64,000 bases of DNA, taken from JANOZM01 sp031429355. GTDB taxonomy: Bacteria > Pseudomonadota > Gammaproteobacteria > Burkholderiales > Burkholderiaceae_E. The translations under genes and the position numbers were made by a program. The DNA lies in contig JANOZM010000013.1 in assembly GCA_031429355.1 (NCBI GenBank), positions 1-64,000 on the forward strand. The letters are read 5' to 3'. This document shows positions 9,029-18,487 of the stretch, one piece after another. How positions within the stretch are numbered: position 1 is the stretch's first letter; every line of letters begins with the position of its first letter. The notes below the pieces were generated by a model. It was not told the origin of the DNA. It saw nothing but the letters and a program-made list of their open reading frames with translations, and did no database searches.

Positions 9029-9912
9029 GAATCGCTCCCGCGTCCGGCTGCATCGGCTTGCGCTCGATTTAAAACACCTAATGGAATTAGTAACAAAAGA
9101 ATAACGACCACAGCCACTGCGGAAGCCATTGGCCAATCGTTATTACTAAAAAATTCGTCCCACAACACGCGACCAATCATTGGTGTTTCTGGCCCGCCCA
9201 GCAATGAAGGCGTAACGAATTCGCCAACGCAAGGAATAAAGACTAGTAGAAAGCCCGCAATGATGCCGCTTTTGGACAGCGGCACGGTAATTTTCCAAAA
9301 CGCGGTCATTGGACGTGCGCCCAAATCAGAGGCGGCCTCTAGTAAACGCACATCCATTTTTGATAGCGTTGCGTAAAGCGGCAAAATCATAAAGGGTAAA
9401 TAAACGTACACCATGCCTAATACCAAACTAAAAGGGGTGTTCATCATTTTGATGGGTTCTTCAATTAACCCAAGCGCTAAAAACATTTGGTTAAACACGC
9501 CATTGTTGGCAAGCAACCCTTTCCACGCATAAACACGCAGTAAAAATGAGGTCCAAAATGGCAGCATAACCAGCATCATTAAAGCGGGCCGCCAACTAGC
9601 GGGCGCGCGCGCCATAAAATAAGCAAAGGGGTAACCGATCAACAAGCAAATGGCCGCAGTAATTGCGGCGTACTTTACTGATGACCAATAAGCCTTTAAA
9701 TACAAATCGTCACTCAGTAAAAACAAGTAATTTGAAAACTTAATTTTTAGCGCCAGCACGCCATCTTGATAAGTGAGAAGGTCGGCAAAACGAACACCGT
9801 CAGATTCGGAAACACTAATTTTTAAGACGATTAAAAATGGGATCGCAAAAAATATCAGCAACCACGCAAATGGAATGCCAATAACAGTGCGCTTACCCCA
9901 TTCTTTAATCAT
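9025..9912 (-). CDS. potH: Polyamine ABC transporter permease PotH-type
   Basis: A 295-residue permease with a first membrane helix right after the N-terminus, a periplasmic loop of about 50 residues and five further helices. The cytoplasmic EAA loop reads EAASDLGARPMTAFWK. It pairs with PotI to form the inner-membrane channel of the putrescine importer. Its start overlaps the potG stop by four bases (ATGA) and its stop overlaps the potI start in the same way, so potG, potH and potI are translationally coupled. Length and layout match the PotH/SpuG family. Confidence 0.88.
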   Translation of the reverse strand: MIKEWGKRTVIGIPFAWLLIFFAIPFLIVLKISVSESDGVRFADLLTYQDGVLALKIKFSNYLFLLSDDLYLKAYWSSVKYAAITAAICLLIGYPFAYFMARAPASWRPALMMLVMLPFWTSFLLRVYAWKGLLANNGVFNQMFLALGLIEEPIKMMNTPFSLVLGMVYVYLPFMILPLYATLSKMDVRLLEAASDLGARPMTAFWKITVPLSKSGIIAGFLLVFIPCVGEFVTPSLLGGPETPMIGRVLWDEFFSNNDWPMASAVAVVVILLLLIPLGVLNRAQADAAGRGSDS

Positions 9913-11069
9913 TGAGTTAAAACCACCAAATCACTGCCATCCCACCATGCGTACACTTCGTCGCCTAATTTAAGCCCACGCTCTTCGTGGCGTGCATCGT
10001 TGCTGTACTGCACTTTAAGAACTTGTCCGCCATTAAGCAGTACTCTATAAATTGTAGAGCTGCCAAAGTACGTGACGTTTTGGATTTTTCCTCGCACTAA
10101 ATTGCGATTGATATCACCAGCAGACTCACGCTCTTCGGGTAACGGTAACTCGTGGCTTAGGGAGACTTTTTCGGGCCGCAGGGCAACGTTTACATCCATG
10201 CCCATGGTGCCAGTAATCCCGTGGTTTACATGGTGCTCACAGTGCGTCGATTGAATTACCACGTGATCGGGTTCGTCAATAATGACCTTACCAGGAAATA
10301 AATTGACGCTACCAATAAAATCGGCGACGTATTTGTTGGATGGTGTTTCGTAAATTTCGCCTGGCCGGCCAACTTGTAAAAATTTACCATTACGCATCAC
10401 AGCGATGCGATCGGCCATAGTCATGGCCTCTTCTTGATCGTGCGTAACCATCACGCAAGTTACGCCTACTTTATGCAAAATATTAACTAATTCGACTTGG
10501 GTTTGCTCGCGTAGTTTTTTGTCTAATGCGCCTAGTGGTTCGTCCAGCAAAAGTAATTGTGGACGTTTTGCTAGGCTGCGCGCCAAGGCAACACGTTGCT
10601 GTTGGCCGCCAGACAATTGATGTGGTTTACGTTTAATGAAAGGGCTCATTTGCACAAGCTCTAAAACATCTTTTACGCGCGTTTCGATTTCGGAGGCGCT
10701 TAAGTTATCTCGCTTTAAGCCAAAGGCAACGTTTTCCCAAACCGTTAAGTGTGGAAACAGTGCATAACTTTGGAACATCATGTTGATGGGACGCTCGTAC
10801 GGCGCAACGGTCGTAACGTCTTGCCCGTTTAGCCGAAAGCTACCGCTGCTAGGTTTTTCAAAACCAGCGAGCATTCGCAACAAAGTACTTTTGCCACAAC
10901 CCGATGCACCAAGCAATGCAAAGATTTCGCCTTTGCGAATTGAAATGGACACATCGTCCACCGCAGTCATGTCATCAAACTTCTTGGTAATTCGATCAAT
11001 TTCAAGAAAGCGCGCGTCGCTTGCGGTATCTTTGCTTGCAACAGACGCGGGCTTTGCTTGATCGCTCAT
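9909..11069 (-). CDS. potG: Polyamine ABC transporter ATPase PotG-type
   Basis: A 386-residue ABC ATPase with Walker A GASGCGKST (54-62), signature LSGGQQQRVALAR (152-164), Walker B LLLLDEP (172-178) and the switch histidine in VTHDQEEA (H210). The last 120 residues form the TOBE substrate-regulatory domain of the PotA/PotG/MalK branch. It energises PotH/PotI uptake of putrescine or related polyamines. It starts ten bases after potF and overlaps potH by four bases. An N-terminal leader of about 20 Ala/Ser/Asp-rich residues precedes the ATPase domain, as in other PotG proteins. Confidence 0.9.
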   Translation of the reverse strand: MSDQAKPASVASKDTASDARFLEIDRITKKFDDMTAVDDVSISIRKGEIFALLGASGCGKSTLLRMLAGFEKPSSGSFRLNGQDVTTVAPYERPINMMFQSYALFPHLTVWENVAFGLKRDNLSASEIETRVKDVLELVQMSPFIKRKPHQLSGGQQQRVALARSLAKRPQLLLLDEPLGALDKKLREQTQVELVNILHKVGVTCVMVTHDQEEAMTMADRIAVMRNGKFLQVGRPGEIYETPSNKYVADFIGSVNLFPGKVIIDEPDHVVIQSTHCEHHVNHGITGTMGMDVNVALRPEKVSLSHELPLPEERESAGDINRNLVRGKIQNVTYFGSSTIYRVLLNGGQVLKVQYSNDARHEERGLKLGDEVYAWWDGSDLVVLTQ

Positions 11070-11079
11070 GGGTTACTTT

Positions 11080-12213
11080 CTAAACACCAGTTTTGAAGGT
11101 AGTAAACAAACGAGTACTGAGACGACGGATGTCGTTATTTAGCGGCTCTGGTGGGGACATGTTTTTGCGATCTTCATCGCTTAAAAAGACCGTTTTGTTT
11201 TTTGCTACTTCAGGATTTACAAATTTGATAGACGATGCATTGGGATTTGCATAGAACACTTTGTTTGTAAGGCTGGCAGCTACTTCGGGGCGCATGATGT
11301 AATCAATAAACTTATGAGCTGCATCAACATTTACTGCATCTGCAGGAATTGCCATCGTGTCAAAAAACAAAACAGCGCCACTTTTTGGCATTAAGGCTTC
11401 AATTTTGTTGCCGTTTTTTGCATCAATTGCGCGTTGGCGTGCAATATTAATATCGCCATTCCAGCCGAGGGCTAAGCAAACAGAACCGCCTGCCATATCG
11501 TTGATGTAACCAGACGAAGAAAACAAGCTGATAAATGGGCGAATGGAATTTAAAACCTTACCGGCCTCTTGGTAATCTGAGGGGTTTTTACTGTAGGCGG
11601 GTTTGCCTAAATAGCGCAAGATCGCTGGAAACACTTCACTAGCAGAGTCGAGTACAGAAATTCCGCAGCCCTTAAGCTTGCTGGCGTATTCGGGTTTGAA
11701 AATTAAGTCCCAAGCGTTAGCGGGCATTGGGGTTGAACCTAATGCAGCTTTTACTTTATCGACGTTTATACCCACAGTCGTAAAGCCCCATAGCCAAGGC
11801 ACTAAATGCTGGTTGCCCGGGTCCATTGAAGCCATGTTGCCCATTACGCCAGTATCTAGGTTTTTAAAATTGGGTAACTTGCTGCGGTCGAGTTTTTTTA
11901 GCAAGCCGCCATCGATCTGAATTTTTGCCCAGTTTGACGACGGAACAACGATATCGTATCCGGTTTTGCCGGCGACTAACTTTGCATGCAAAATTTCGTT
12001 GGTGTCAAAGTTGTCATAGCGTACTTTGATGCCGGTTTCTTTTTCGAAGTTCTTTATGGTGTCTTCTGCGATGTAATCGGACCAGTTATAAATATTTAAT
12101 ACACCGCCCGATTGTGCTTGGGCCACGCCAGAAACAAAGGCTAGCGTTGCGCAAGCGACTAACGTCCGCAGCGTACGAGTGGGTTTAGAAAACAAAGTTC
12201 TAGTAATAAACAT
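11080..12213 (-). CDS. potF: Periplasmic polyamine-binding protein PotF/SpuD-type
   Basis: A 377-residue exported binding protein: Arg/Lys-rich N-terminus, hydrophobic core and cleavage site at VAQAQS, then the family opening LNIYNWSDYIAEDT. PotF/PotD-type folds bind putrescine or spermidine between two lobes using conserved aromatic and acidic residues; the WSDY and YDIVVPSS segments seen here belong to that pocket. I start at ATG 12213, which has GGAG upstream (about 12 bases away); an ATG at 12231 in the same frame has no ribosome-binding site and only lengthens the signal. It precedes potGHI and follows spuC, the order known from Pseudomonas spu loci. Confidence 0.88.
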   Translation of the reverse strand: MFITRTLFSKPTRTLRTLVACATLAFVSGVAQAQSGGVLNIYNWSDYIAEDTIKNFEKETGIKVRYDNFDTNEILHAKLVAGKTGYDIVVPSSNWAKIQIDGGLLKKLDRSKLPNFKNLDTGVMGNMASMDPGNQHLVPWLWGFTTVGINVDKVKAALGSTPMPANAWDLIFKPEYASKLKGCGISVLDSASEVFPAILRYLGKPAYSKNPSDYQEAGKVLNSIRPFISLFSSSGYINDMAGGSVCLALGWNGDINIARQRAIDAKNGNKIEALMPKSGAVLFFDTMAIPADAVNVDAAHKFIDYIMRPEVAASLTNKVFYANPNASSIKFVNPEVAKNKTVFLSDEDRKNMSPPEPLNNDIRRLSTRLFTTFKTGV

Positions 12214-12261
12214 TTTTAAATAAGTCTCCATATTGTTTGATTCGAATTTTTTACAATCTTA

Positions 12262-13683
12262 TTACAAAACGCCGCGCTCTTTTAGTTCGTTTAAGGTTAA
12301 GTTCAAACATAAATGCACTAGTCGCATCAATTCATCAATCTCTTGTTTGGTTGACACCAACGGAGGCGCAATAATCATCCGATCGCCAACTGCTCGCATA
12401 ATCAATCCATTAGCGAAACAGTGCGTTCGGCAGATCATGCCCACTTCTAGGGCAGGATCAAACGCCTCGCGCGAGGCTTTGTTTTTTACTAGCAAAATTC
12501 CTGCCACCAACCCACAGCTTTCGGCCATCCCTACTAGCGGGTGATCTTTTAAGGCTTCAAAATGTTGTGCTAAATGAGGCGCTAGTTCACTCGCTACTTT
12601 TTCAACAATTTTGTTGTCTTGCAAATAACGCAAATTGGCTAGGCCAACAGCGCAAGCAACCGGGTGTCCTGAATACGTGTAGCCATGATTAAACTCGCCA
12701 CCTAGACCAATAAGCACGTCGGTAACACGCTTTGTCATCATGGTGCCGCCTAAAGGGATGTAGCCGCTAGTGACGCCCTTTGCGAAGGTAATCATGTCGG
12801 GTTCAAAACCCATTTTTTCGCAGCCAAACCACACACCTAATCGACCAAAACCACAAATAACTTCGTCTGCACAAATAAGGACGCCGTACTTACGACAAAT
12901 GCGTTGAATTTCTGGCCAGTAAGTCGATGGCGGAATGATCACGCCACCTGCGCCTTGCACTGGCTCACCAATAAACGCGGCAACTTTTTCGGGCCCTATT
13001 TCTAAAATTTTGTCTTCCAACCAACTGGCAGCTTTTAAGCCAAATGCTTCGGGGCTTAAGTCGCCGCCGTGCTCAGCCCAATAGGGCTGGTCAATATGCA
13101 CTATGCCGGGGATCGGTAAATCACCATGTTCGTGCATTCCTTTCATGCCACCTAAACTTGCAGCTGCAACAGTCGAGCCGTGATACGCGTTCCAGCGGCT
13201 AATAATAGTTTTGCGTTGGTGTTCGCCTTTAATATCCCAAAAGCGACGCACTGCTCGTACTACGGTGTCGTTACCTTCTGAACCGGAGCCCGAGAAAAAT
13301 ACATGCGTAAACGGGTTATCGGGCTGCTTTGGCGACACTGCAATAATGGCGTTGGCTAATTCGACAGCAGGCACATTGGTGGTTTGAAAAAAACTGTTGT
13401 AGTACGGCAAAGTCTCTAATTGCTTTGTTGCAGCTTCAATTAATTCGCGGCGCCCGTACCCCACATTTACACACCAAAGGCCCGACATACCGTCTAATAT
13501 TTTTTTACCTTCACTATCCCAAATATAAATGCCTTCGGCTTTAGTTATAACGCGCGCGCCGCGTTTGGCCAAACTTGCATGGTCGGTAAAGGGATGAAAG
13601 TAATGCGCCGAATCTAAGACCTGAATGTCTTGCGTAGCTTCGTGCTTTTGTTGTTGCGATGATTCTTGCGTAGTAGTGCTCAT
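12262..13683 (-). CDS. spuC: Putrescine/polyamine-pyruvate aminotransferase, SpuC-type
   Basis: A 473-residue class-III PLP aminotransferase. Visible landmarks are the N-terminal HPFTDH stretch, GSGSEGNDT near residue 135, WNAYHGST, the Asp-containing ICADEVICGFGR motif and the PLP lysine in TFAKGVTSGYIPLGG. The HPFTDH and WNAYHGST features place it among omega-aminotransferases that use pyruvate to convert putrescine to 4-aminobutyraldehyde. The operon position, between puuA and potF, matches spuC of Pseudomonas. It offers a glutamate-independent route parallel to PuuA/PuuB, and it may also act on GABA or other diamines. Full length with no odd features. Confidence 0.88.
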   Translation of the reverse strand: MSTTTQESSQQQKHEATQDIQVLDSAHYFHPFTDHASLAKRGARVITKAEGIYIWDSEGKKILDGMSGLWCVNVGYGRRELIEAATKQLETLPYYNSFFQTTNVPAVELANAIIAVSPKQPDNPFTHVFFSGSGSEGNDTVVRAVRRFWDIKGEHQRKTIISRWNAYHGSTVAAASLGGMKGMHEHGDLPIPGIVHIDQPYWAEHGGDLSPEAFGLKAASWLEDKILEIGPEKVAAFIGEPVQGAGGVIIPPSTYWPEIQRICRKYGVLICADEVICGFGRLGVWFGCEKMGFEPDMITFAKGVTSGYIPLGGTMMTKRVTDVLIGLGGEFNHGYTYSGHPVACAVGLANLRYLQDNKIVEKVASELAPHLAQHFEALKDHPLVGMAESCGLVAGILLVKNKASREAFDPALEVGMICRTHCFANGLIMRAVGDRMIIAPPLVSTKQEIDELMRLVHLCLNLTLNELKERGVL

Positions 13684-13757
13684 AATTTATTTTCATTTAA
13701 CGTTTTTTTGCCGATGAAATCGCGGCAGCAGTGGTTTTAACAGCGCCGCGAAAAGCT

Positions 13758-15146
13758 CTAAACATGCAACAGCAAATGTTCTCGCTCCCAAGGGGAGATT
13801 ACGCGCATAAACTCTTCAAACTCTAAGCGTTTCACGCTGCAATACAAACGTACAAAGCGCTCGCCCATTACATTTTTTACAGACTCAGATTCGCGTAACA
13901 AATCGAGAGACTCTGACAGTGAACGGGGTAATTGGTACGGCGCGTTATACGCACTGCGAGTAGTTTGTGTTGATGGCTCAATTTGCTCGACCATACCTAA
14001 ATAGCCGCAAGCTAATGTTGTTGCTAGGGCCAAGTAGGGGTTTGCATCAGCGCCGATAATTCGATTTTCGACGCGTCTTGCTTCTGGGTCGCCATAGGGA
14101 ATGCGAAAACCTACGGTACGATTGTCGACACCCCACTCAGTGTTAATGGGGGCCGCTGTATGGCGTGCAATACGGCGGTACGAATTTACATACGGGGCTG
14201 AAAAAGCCATAGTGGCTGCTGTGTATTTTTGCAGCCCACCGATGTAGTGATGAAACAATTGCGATGCACTACCGTCAGGATTGCTAAAAATATTGCGACC
14301 GGTTTTATCCAGCAAGCTTTGATGAATGTGCATTGCACTACCCGGCTCATTCATCATGGGTTTTGCCATAAAAGTTGCGTACATATTGTGTCGTAACGCT
14401 ACTTCACGAACGGTGCGCTTAAAGAAAAAAGTTTTGTCCGCTAAATCGAGAGGATGGCCGTGTAAAAAATTTACTTCCATTTGGCCCGCGCCCACTTCGT
14501 GGATGAGGGTATCGAGCTCTAGCTCCATTAAATCGCTGTAGTCGTATAGATCTTCGAACAATGGATCGAATTCGTTTACGGCATCGATTGAATAAATTTG
14601 GCGTGATGTTTCCGACCGTCCGCTGCGGCCAATGGGGGGTACTAAAGGTAAATCTGGGTCGACGTTTTTGCTCACTAAATAAAACTCAAGTTCGGGCGCA
14701 ACAATAGGCGTCCAACCCTTATCTTCATACAATTTTAAGACGCGGCGAAGCACCGATCGCGGCGCGAAATCGACCAGCTCGCCATTGCTAAAATAGCAAT
14801 CATGAATAACCTGTGCGGTAGGATCTACTGCCCATGGCACCAAGCGAATGGTGGCAGGGTCGGGACGCAAATGCATGTCTTGGTCGATCTCGGAAACGAT
14901 CTCGTCGTAGTCCGGGTCGTCAGCGGGAAATTCGCCCGTTACTGTCATTGCTAGAACGGCTTCTGGGAGCCGCATTCCACGATCGTGGGTGAATTTTGCA
15001 CGGGGTAAAATTTTGCCTCGTGCGACACCGGTTAGGTCGGGGACCAGACACTCAACTTCAGTGATTTTTTTTTCGTTGAGCCAATTTTCTAGGCTGGTAT
15101 AACTAAAGTTTTCGCGTAATGACATAGTGTGACTTTCTTGCTCCAT
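13758..15146 (-). CDS. puuA: Gamma-glutamylputrescine synthetase, PuuA-type glutamine-synthetase family
   Basis: A 462-residue glutamine-synthetase-fold enzyme that would ligate glutamate to putrescine with ATP. Metal/active-site glutamates are visible in VAPELEFYL and GAGQMEVNF, followed by HIHQS and the arginine-rich RNTVGF-like substrate loop (VDNRTVGFRIP) and VENRIIGADANPYLA. The length and placement next to puuD and spuC match the PuuA/SpuB family rather than GlnA. Two starts are possible: ATG 15146, used here, and ATG 15125 giving MSLREN; neither has a strong ribosome-binding site. It is one of two glutamine-synthetase paralogues in this operon. Confidence 0.85.
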   Translation of the reverse strand: MEQESHTMSLRENFSYTSLENWLNEKKITEVECLVPDLTGVARGKILPRAKFTHDRGMRLPEAVLAMTVTGEFPADDPDYDEIVSEIDQDMHLRPDPATIRLVPWAVDPTAQVIHDCYFSNGELVDFAPRSVLRRVLKLYEDKGWTPIVAPELEFYLVSKNVDPDLPLVPPIGRSGRSETSRQIYSIDAVNEFDPLFEDLYDYSDLMELELDTLIHEVGAGQMEVNFLHGHPLDLADKTFFFKRTVREVALRHNMYATFMAKPMMNEPGSAMHIHQSLLDKTGRNIFSNPDGSASQLFHHYIGGLQKYTAATMAFSAPYVNSYRRIARHTAAPINTEWGVDNRTVGFRIPYGDPEARRVENRIIGADANPYLALATTLACGYLGMVEQIEPSTQTTRSAYNAPYQLPRSLSESLDLLRESESVKNVMGERFVRLYCSVKRLEFEEFMRVISPWEREHLLLHV

Positions 15147-15201
15147 CGGCCTACTAACGGGCGTTAGTCAGACCGGAGCTAAAGGTAAATGAGGGTATGC
15201 G

Positions 15202-15999
15202 CTAGGCATGCTCCTTCTGGTTAAAAAGCGGGGAAGAAATCTTTTGGTATTGGCGACAAGCCTCACCAAAAGCTTTAAAAATTGCTATCGAATCTGGGTT
15301 GGATGTTGCCAACCATTCGGGGTGCCACTGCACGCCTAAACAAAAACCGTTGTAGGCTTTGCCTTGATATTGGCTTAAGCGAAAAGCTTCGACTAGGCCA
15401 TCGGGGCTTCGCGCTTCGACTTCTAATCCATGGCCTAATTGTTTGACTGCTTGCTCATGCAACGAGTTGACAGTAAGACGAGTTTTTTTGGTTAAGACGC
15501 TTATTAAACTATTGGGTTCTAGTAATACTTCGTGCGATGGACCGTATTGAATCTCGGCAGGATCTTCATCTCTTGCACGGTGATCATTAAACGGGCCTTG
15601 AACATGTAATTTTTGCCACAGCGTACCGCCGGTTACAACATTTAATTCTTGAAAACCACGGCATATAGCCAAGATCGGTAAGCCGCGCTCTAATGCGCCT
15701 TTTAATAATGCGGTCGATAATGCATCGCGCACTTTATCTTGCGGGCGCGATGTATCAAAAACGGTGTCACCGTAGTAACTGGGATCTAAATTAGAAACTG
15801 CACCAGTGGCTAATAAGCCCTGCGCAGAATCGAGATAAGCAGCAATTAAATGGGGTGCGCCACCGGGTGCTAATAATGGGAGTGCTTCGCTAATATCCCG
15901 CACTGCAGCAATATATTTATCACCTACCGTGTGAAACGGATGGTGTCCAATTTGGCGATAATCACTTGGAAAAAGTACTAGGGGTAGAGGGGAATGCAT
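15202..15999 (-). CDS. puuD: Gamma-glutamyl-GABA hydrolase, PuuD/SpuA-type class-I glutamine amidotransferase
   Basis: A 265-residue glutaminase-fold hydrolase that releases GABA and glutamate from gamma-glutamyl-GABA. The nucleophile is Cys113 in ILAICRGFQE and the His/Glu pair is in QWHPEW (226-228), completing the catalytic triad. I start at ATG 15999, preceded by AAAAGG; an in-frame extension of 16 residues lacks support. It closes the gamma-glutamyl pathway started by PuuA, PuuB and PuuC. It lies between puuB and puuA, with about 55-90 base gaps on either side. Confidence 0.87.
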   Translation of the reverse strand: MHSPLPLVLFPSDYRQIGHHPFHTVGDKYIAAVRDISEALPLLAPGGAPHLIAAYLDSAQGLLATGAVSNLDPSYYGDTVFDTSRPQDKVRDALSTALLKGALERGLPILAICRGFQELNVVTGGTLWQKLHVQGPFNDHRARDEDPAEIQYGPSHEVLLEPNSLISVLTKKTRLTVNSLHEQAVKQLGHGLEVEARSPDGLVEAFRLSQYQGKAYNGFCLGVQWHPEWLATSNPDSIAIFKAFGEACRQYQKISSPLFNQKEHA

Positions 16000-16091
16000 A
16001 TAAACGACCTTTTCAAGACTATAGCCCTGCCAACGTAGTTTAGGCAACCCCCCAGTTCAAACTTATATTACGGTCGAACGTTAATCATTTT

Positions 16092-17405
16092 TTAGAATAG
16101 ATCGCGCAATCGGTACCAAGCCATGCCCACAACTAAGCTAGGCATGCGTAACAATGCACCACCGGGGAATTGACGATGCTTAATGCGTGCAAAGACATCG
16201 AACTGTGCATTATCTCCTTGCATCGCGCGCGCAACCATACGACCGGCCATGCCAGTAAGCGCTAGACCATGACCGCTAAAACCTTGTAAATAATAAACAT
16301 TATTTTTGATGCGACCAAAATCGGGCGCGCGATTCATGGTGATATCAACAAAACCGCCCCACGAATGAACGACTTGCACATCGTGTAGCTGTGGAAACAC
16401 ATCCAACATGCGTTTGCGCATGCTGCCTTTTAAATTGATCGGTGTTTTGGCGCTGTAGCTTACCCGCCCACCAAACAACATGCGATGATCGGCTGTGGGT
16501 CTAAAATAATCGAGAACAAAGTTGGTGTCGCAAATACAAGCACGTGTTGGAATGAGCGCTTTTGAACGTGCCTCATCCATCGGTTCGGTGCATACAATAT
16601 AAGTTCCTACCGGCATAACCCGGCCCGATAAATGATCGGCAAGGCCACTCATGTAAACATTGCCTGCAAGTAATACTTGATCGGCAATTACCGAACCATT
16701 TGCGGTGGAAATTCTCTCTTTTTTTATTGTGCCACCGTTGTTATTTTGATCGGTCTTAACATTGATAACCACCGATTGTTCGTAAATTTGTACGCCCAAA
16801 GAACGGGCGGCGCGTGCTAAACCTTGGGTGTACTTAAGCGGATGTAGATGCCCCGCTGTGGGGTCGTAGGCACCGCTATCAAATTTTGAAGAAGAAATCC
16901 ATTGCGGTAGATCTTTGGGTTCAATTATTTGTTGATTGTGTCCGTATACCTTTGCTGTTCGCTCGACGCTTTCTTTTAACGAGCGCGATTTACGGGCGTT
17001 TTGCGCGACCGACATATAGCCGGCTTGCCAATCGGCTTGAATATTAAATTCAGCACAGCGCTGTTTAATTAATTCAACTGCTTCAATTGTGGTACGCCAA
17101 ACTTGCTGTGCCGCTTCGTTACCAAGTTGCGATTCGATCTCGGCCATGCCGCTGGCGACATCCGTTAAGGCTTGACCGCCGTTGCGACCTGAAGCCCCCC
17201 AACCAGCATAGTGAGCCTCAACTACAACGACTTTGCGGCCCGCTTTTGCTAAATCGATTGCAGCACTTAGACCGGCTAAGCCAGCGCCAACAATGCAAAC
17301 ATCGGCCCGCACTTCACCTTGCAGGCTCTGCGTTGGTGTAATGACTGGCGCAGAAGCTGTGTAGTACGAGTCTTGAGTTAATGGTGCTTCTTTTGTGATG
17401 TGCAT
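16092..17405 (-). CDS. puuB: Gamma-glutamylputrescine oxidase, PuuB-type FAD amine oxidoreductase
   Basis: A 437-residue flavoprotein of the DAO/glycine-oxidase family. The N-terminal FAD-binding Rossmann motif GAGLAGLSAA lies near residue 40, followed by the VVVVEA strand end and GWGASGRNGGQ, which contacts the flavin. Near the C-terminus, YYLQGFSGHGLALTG closes the FAD site. In a puu cluster it would oxidise gamma-glutamylputrescine to the aldehyde with release of ammonia. It follows the ureohydrolase gene by 26 bases and precedes puuD. Other family members oxidise other secondary amines, so the exact substrate rests on context. Confidence 0.85.
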   Translation of the reverse strand: MHITKEAPLTQDSYYTASAPVITPTQSLQGEVRADVCIVGAGLAGLSAAIDLAKAGRKVVVVEAHYAGWGASGRNGGQALTDVASGMAEIESQLGNEAAQQVWRTTIEAVELIKQRCAEFNIQADWQAGYMSVAQNARKSRSLKESVERTAKVYGHNQQIIEPKDLPQWISSSKFDSGAYDPTAGHLHPLKYTQGLARAARSLGVQIYEQSVVINVKTDQNNNGGTIKKERISTANGSVIADQVLLAGNVYMSGLADHLSGRVMPVGTYIVCTEPMDEARSKALIPTRACICDTNFVLDYFRPTADHRMLFGGRVSYSAKTPINLKGSMRKRMLDVFPQLHDVQVVHSWGGFVDITMNRAPDFGRIKNNVYYLQGFSGHGLALTGMAGRMVARAMQGDNAQFDVFARIKHRQFPGGALLRMPSLVVGMAWYRLRDLF

Positions 17406-17431
17406 AATTGATTTAACGCTGCATTACTTAT

Positions 17432-18367
17432 TTATTTTTCGACCCGTTTTGCAATTTGTCCGCATAAATAAGTCCATGCAAAAACGGCTGCAGCGTTACT
17501 GGTTAATTGCGCATGATCGTAAGGTGGAGACACTTCGCAAACATCCATGCCAATCCAATCTAAATCTGCAGTCTCTTCTAAGATAGTAAGCACTTGATTG
17601 CTTGTCATACCCCCGGGTTCCGGAGTGCCCGTGCCCGGCGCAAATGCAGGATCGAGACAATCGATATCTAGACTGAGGTAACAAGGCCGCCCCGCTAAAC
17701 GATCGTGGATGTCGGTTAATACTTCATGAAGCTGCCGTGAGTTTTCTAAGCCGCGCAATTCACGCGCTGTCCAAATTGAACCGCCCATATCTTTTACGTA
17801 TGCAATGTCGCTTTGAGCACCCGCTGAGCGTATTCCCACTTGAATAGTTGCTTTTGGGTCGATGAGTCCTTCTTGAATGGCCTCGTAAACCCAAGTGCCG
17901 TGTCCCGAAGGTTCGCCAAAGTGGTCTTGCCAGGTATCGCAATGCGCATCGAAGTGCAAAATCGCCAAGGGACCGCCGCTGTTTTTAACTAAACCGCGCA
18001 ACAGGCTTAATGTGATGGAGTGATCGCCACCCAGCCAAACACAATGATGATTTTTGCTTAAGGCTGTTACTTGCGGTTCTAACGCCGCCCGCATTTTCTC
18101 TAAGTGGGTATTGGGCAGCAATAAATCGCCCGCGTCGGCTACATTGTTTTCTAGGCTAACCGCGAAATGTGGGTGCGTGGCATCACACAACATGCGGCTA
18201 GCGCGGCGAATTTCTGGCGGACCGAATCGCGCACCGGGCCGATTGGTAACAGCACCGTCGTAGGCAACGCCCGCAATTAAAAACGGTGTTTTAGATGTTT
18301 TTTCTAACGGGGTGGTTGCGGCAAATCCACCAAAGTTGGGGCCGCTTAAAAAGGCAAATTCGTGCAT
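17432..18367 (-). CDS. speB: Agmatinase/guanidinobutyrase-type ureohydrolase
   Basis: A 311-residue arginase-superfamily enzyme with all Mn ligands: GGDHS (113-117), DAHCD (140-144) and SLDIDCLDP (DID at 234-236), followed by the TPEPGG loop. It would hydrolyse agmatine to putrescine and urea, or a related guanidino acid such as 4-guanidinobutyrate; these families cannot be separated safely by eye. As first gene of the minus-strand operon it would feed putrescine or GABA into the enzymes that follow. The promoter of the whole operon should lie in the 120 bases before the divergent gene at 18488, but I see no convincing box. Confidence 0.83.
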   Translation of the reverse strand: MHEFAFLSGPNFGGFAATTPLEKTSKTPFLIAGVAYDGAVTNRPGARFGPPEIRRASRMLCDATHPHFAVSLENNVADAGDLLLPNTHLEKMRAALEPQVTALSKNHHCVWLGGDHSITLSLLRGLVKNSGGPLAILHFDAHCDTWQDHFGEPSGHGTWVYEAIQEGLIDPKATIQVGIRSAGAQSDIAYVKDMGGSIWTARELRGLENSRQLHEVLTDIHDRLAGRPCYLSLDIDCLDPAFAPGTGTPEPGGMTSNQVLTILEETADLDWIGMDVCEVSPPYDHAQLTSNAAAVFAWTYLCGQIAKRVEK

Positions 18368-18487
18368 GGCTAATAAGGTTTACTGTTTGTATTGTTGAAC
18401 ATATGATGGTGCATTCGGTCGAGTTTAACAAGAGAGCGCTACAATCAAAAAAATTAGCCTTATTAAATTGTTACCAGCACCGGAGCT

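Noticed and set aside
9029..9136. 36-residue upstream extension of the PotI frame
   Set aside because: It lies wholly in potH and is Arg/Ser-rich; ATG 9028 gives the normal PotI start and an ATGA overlap.
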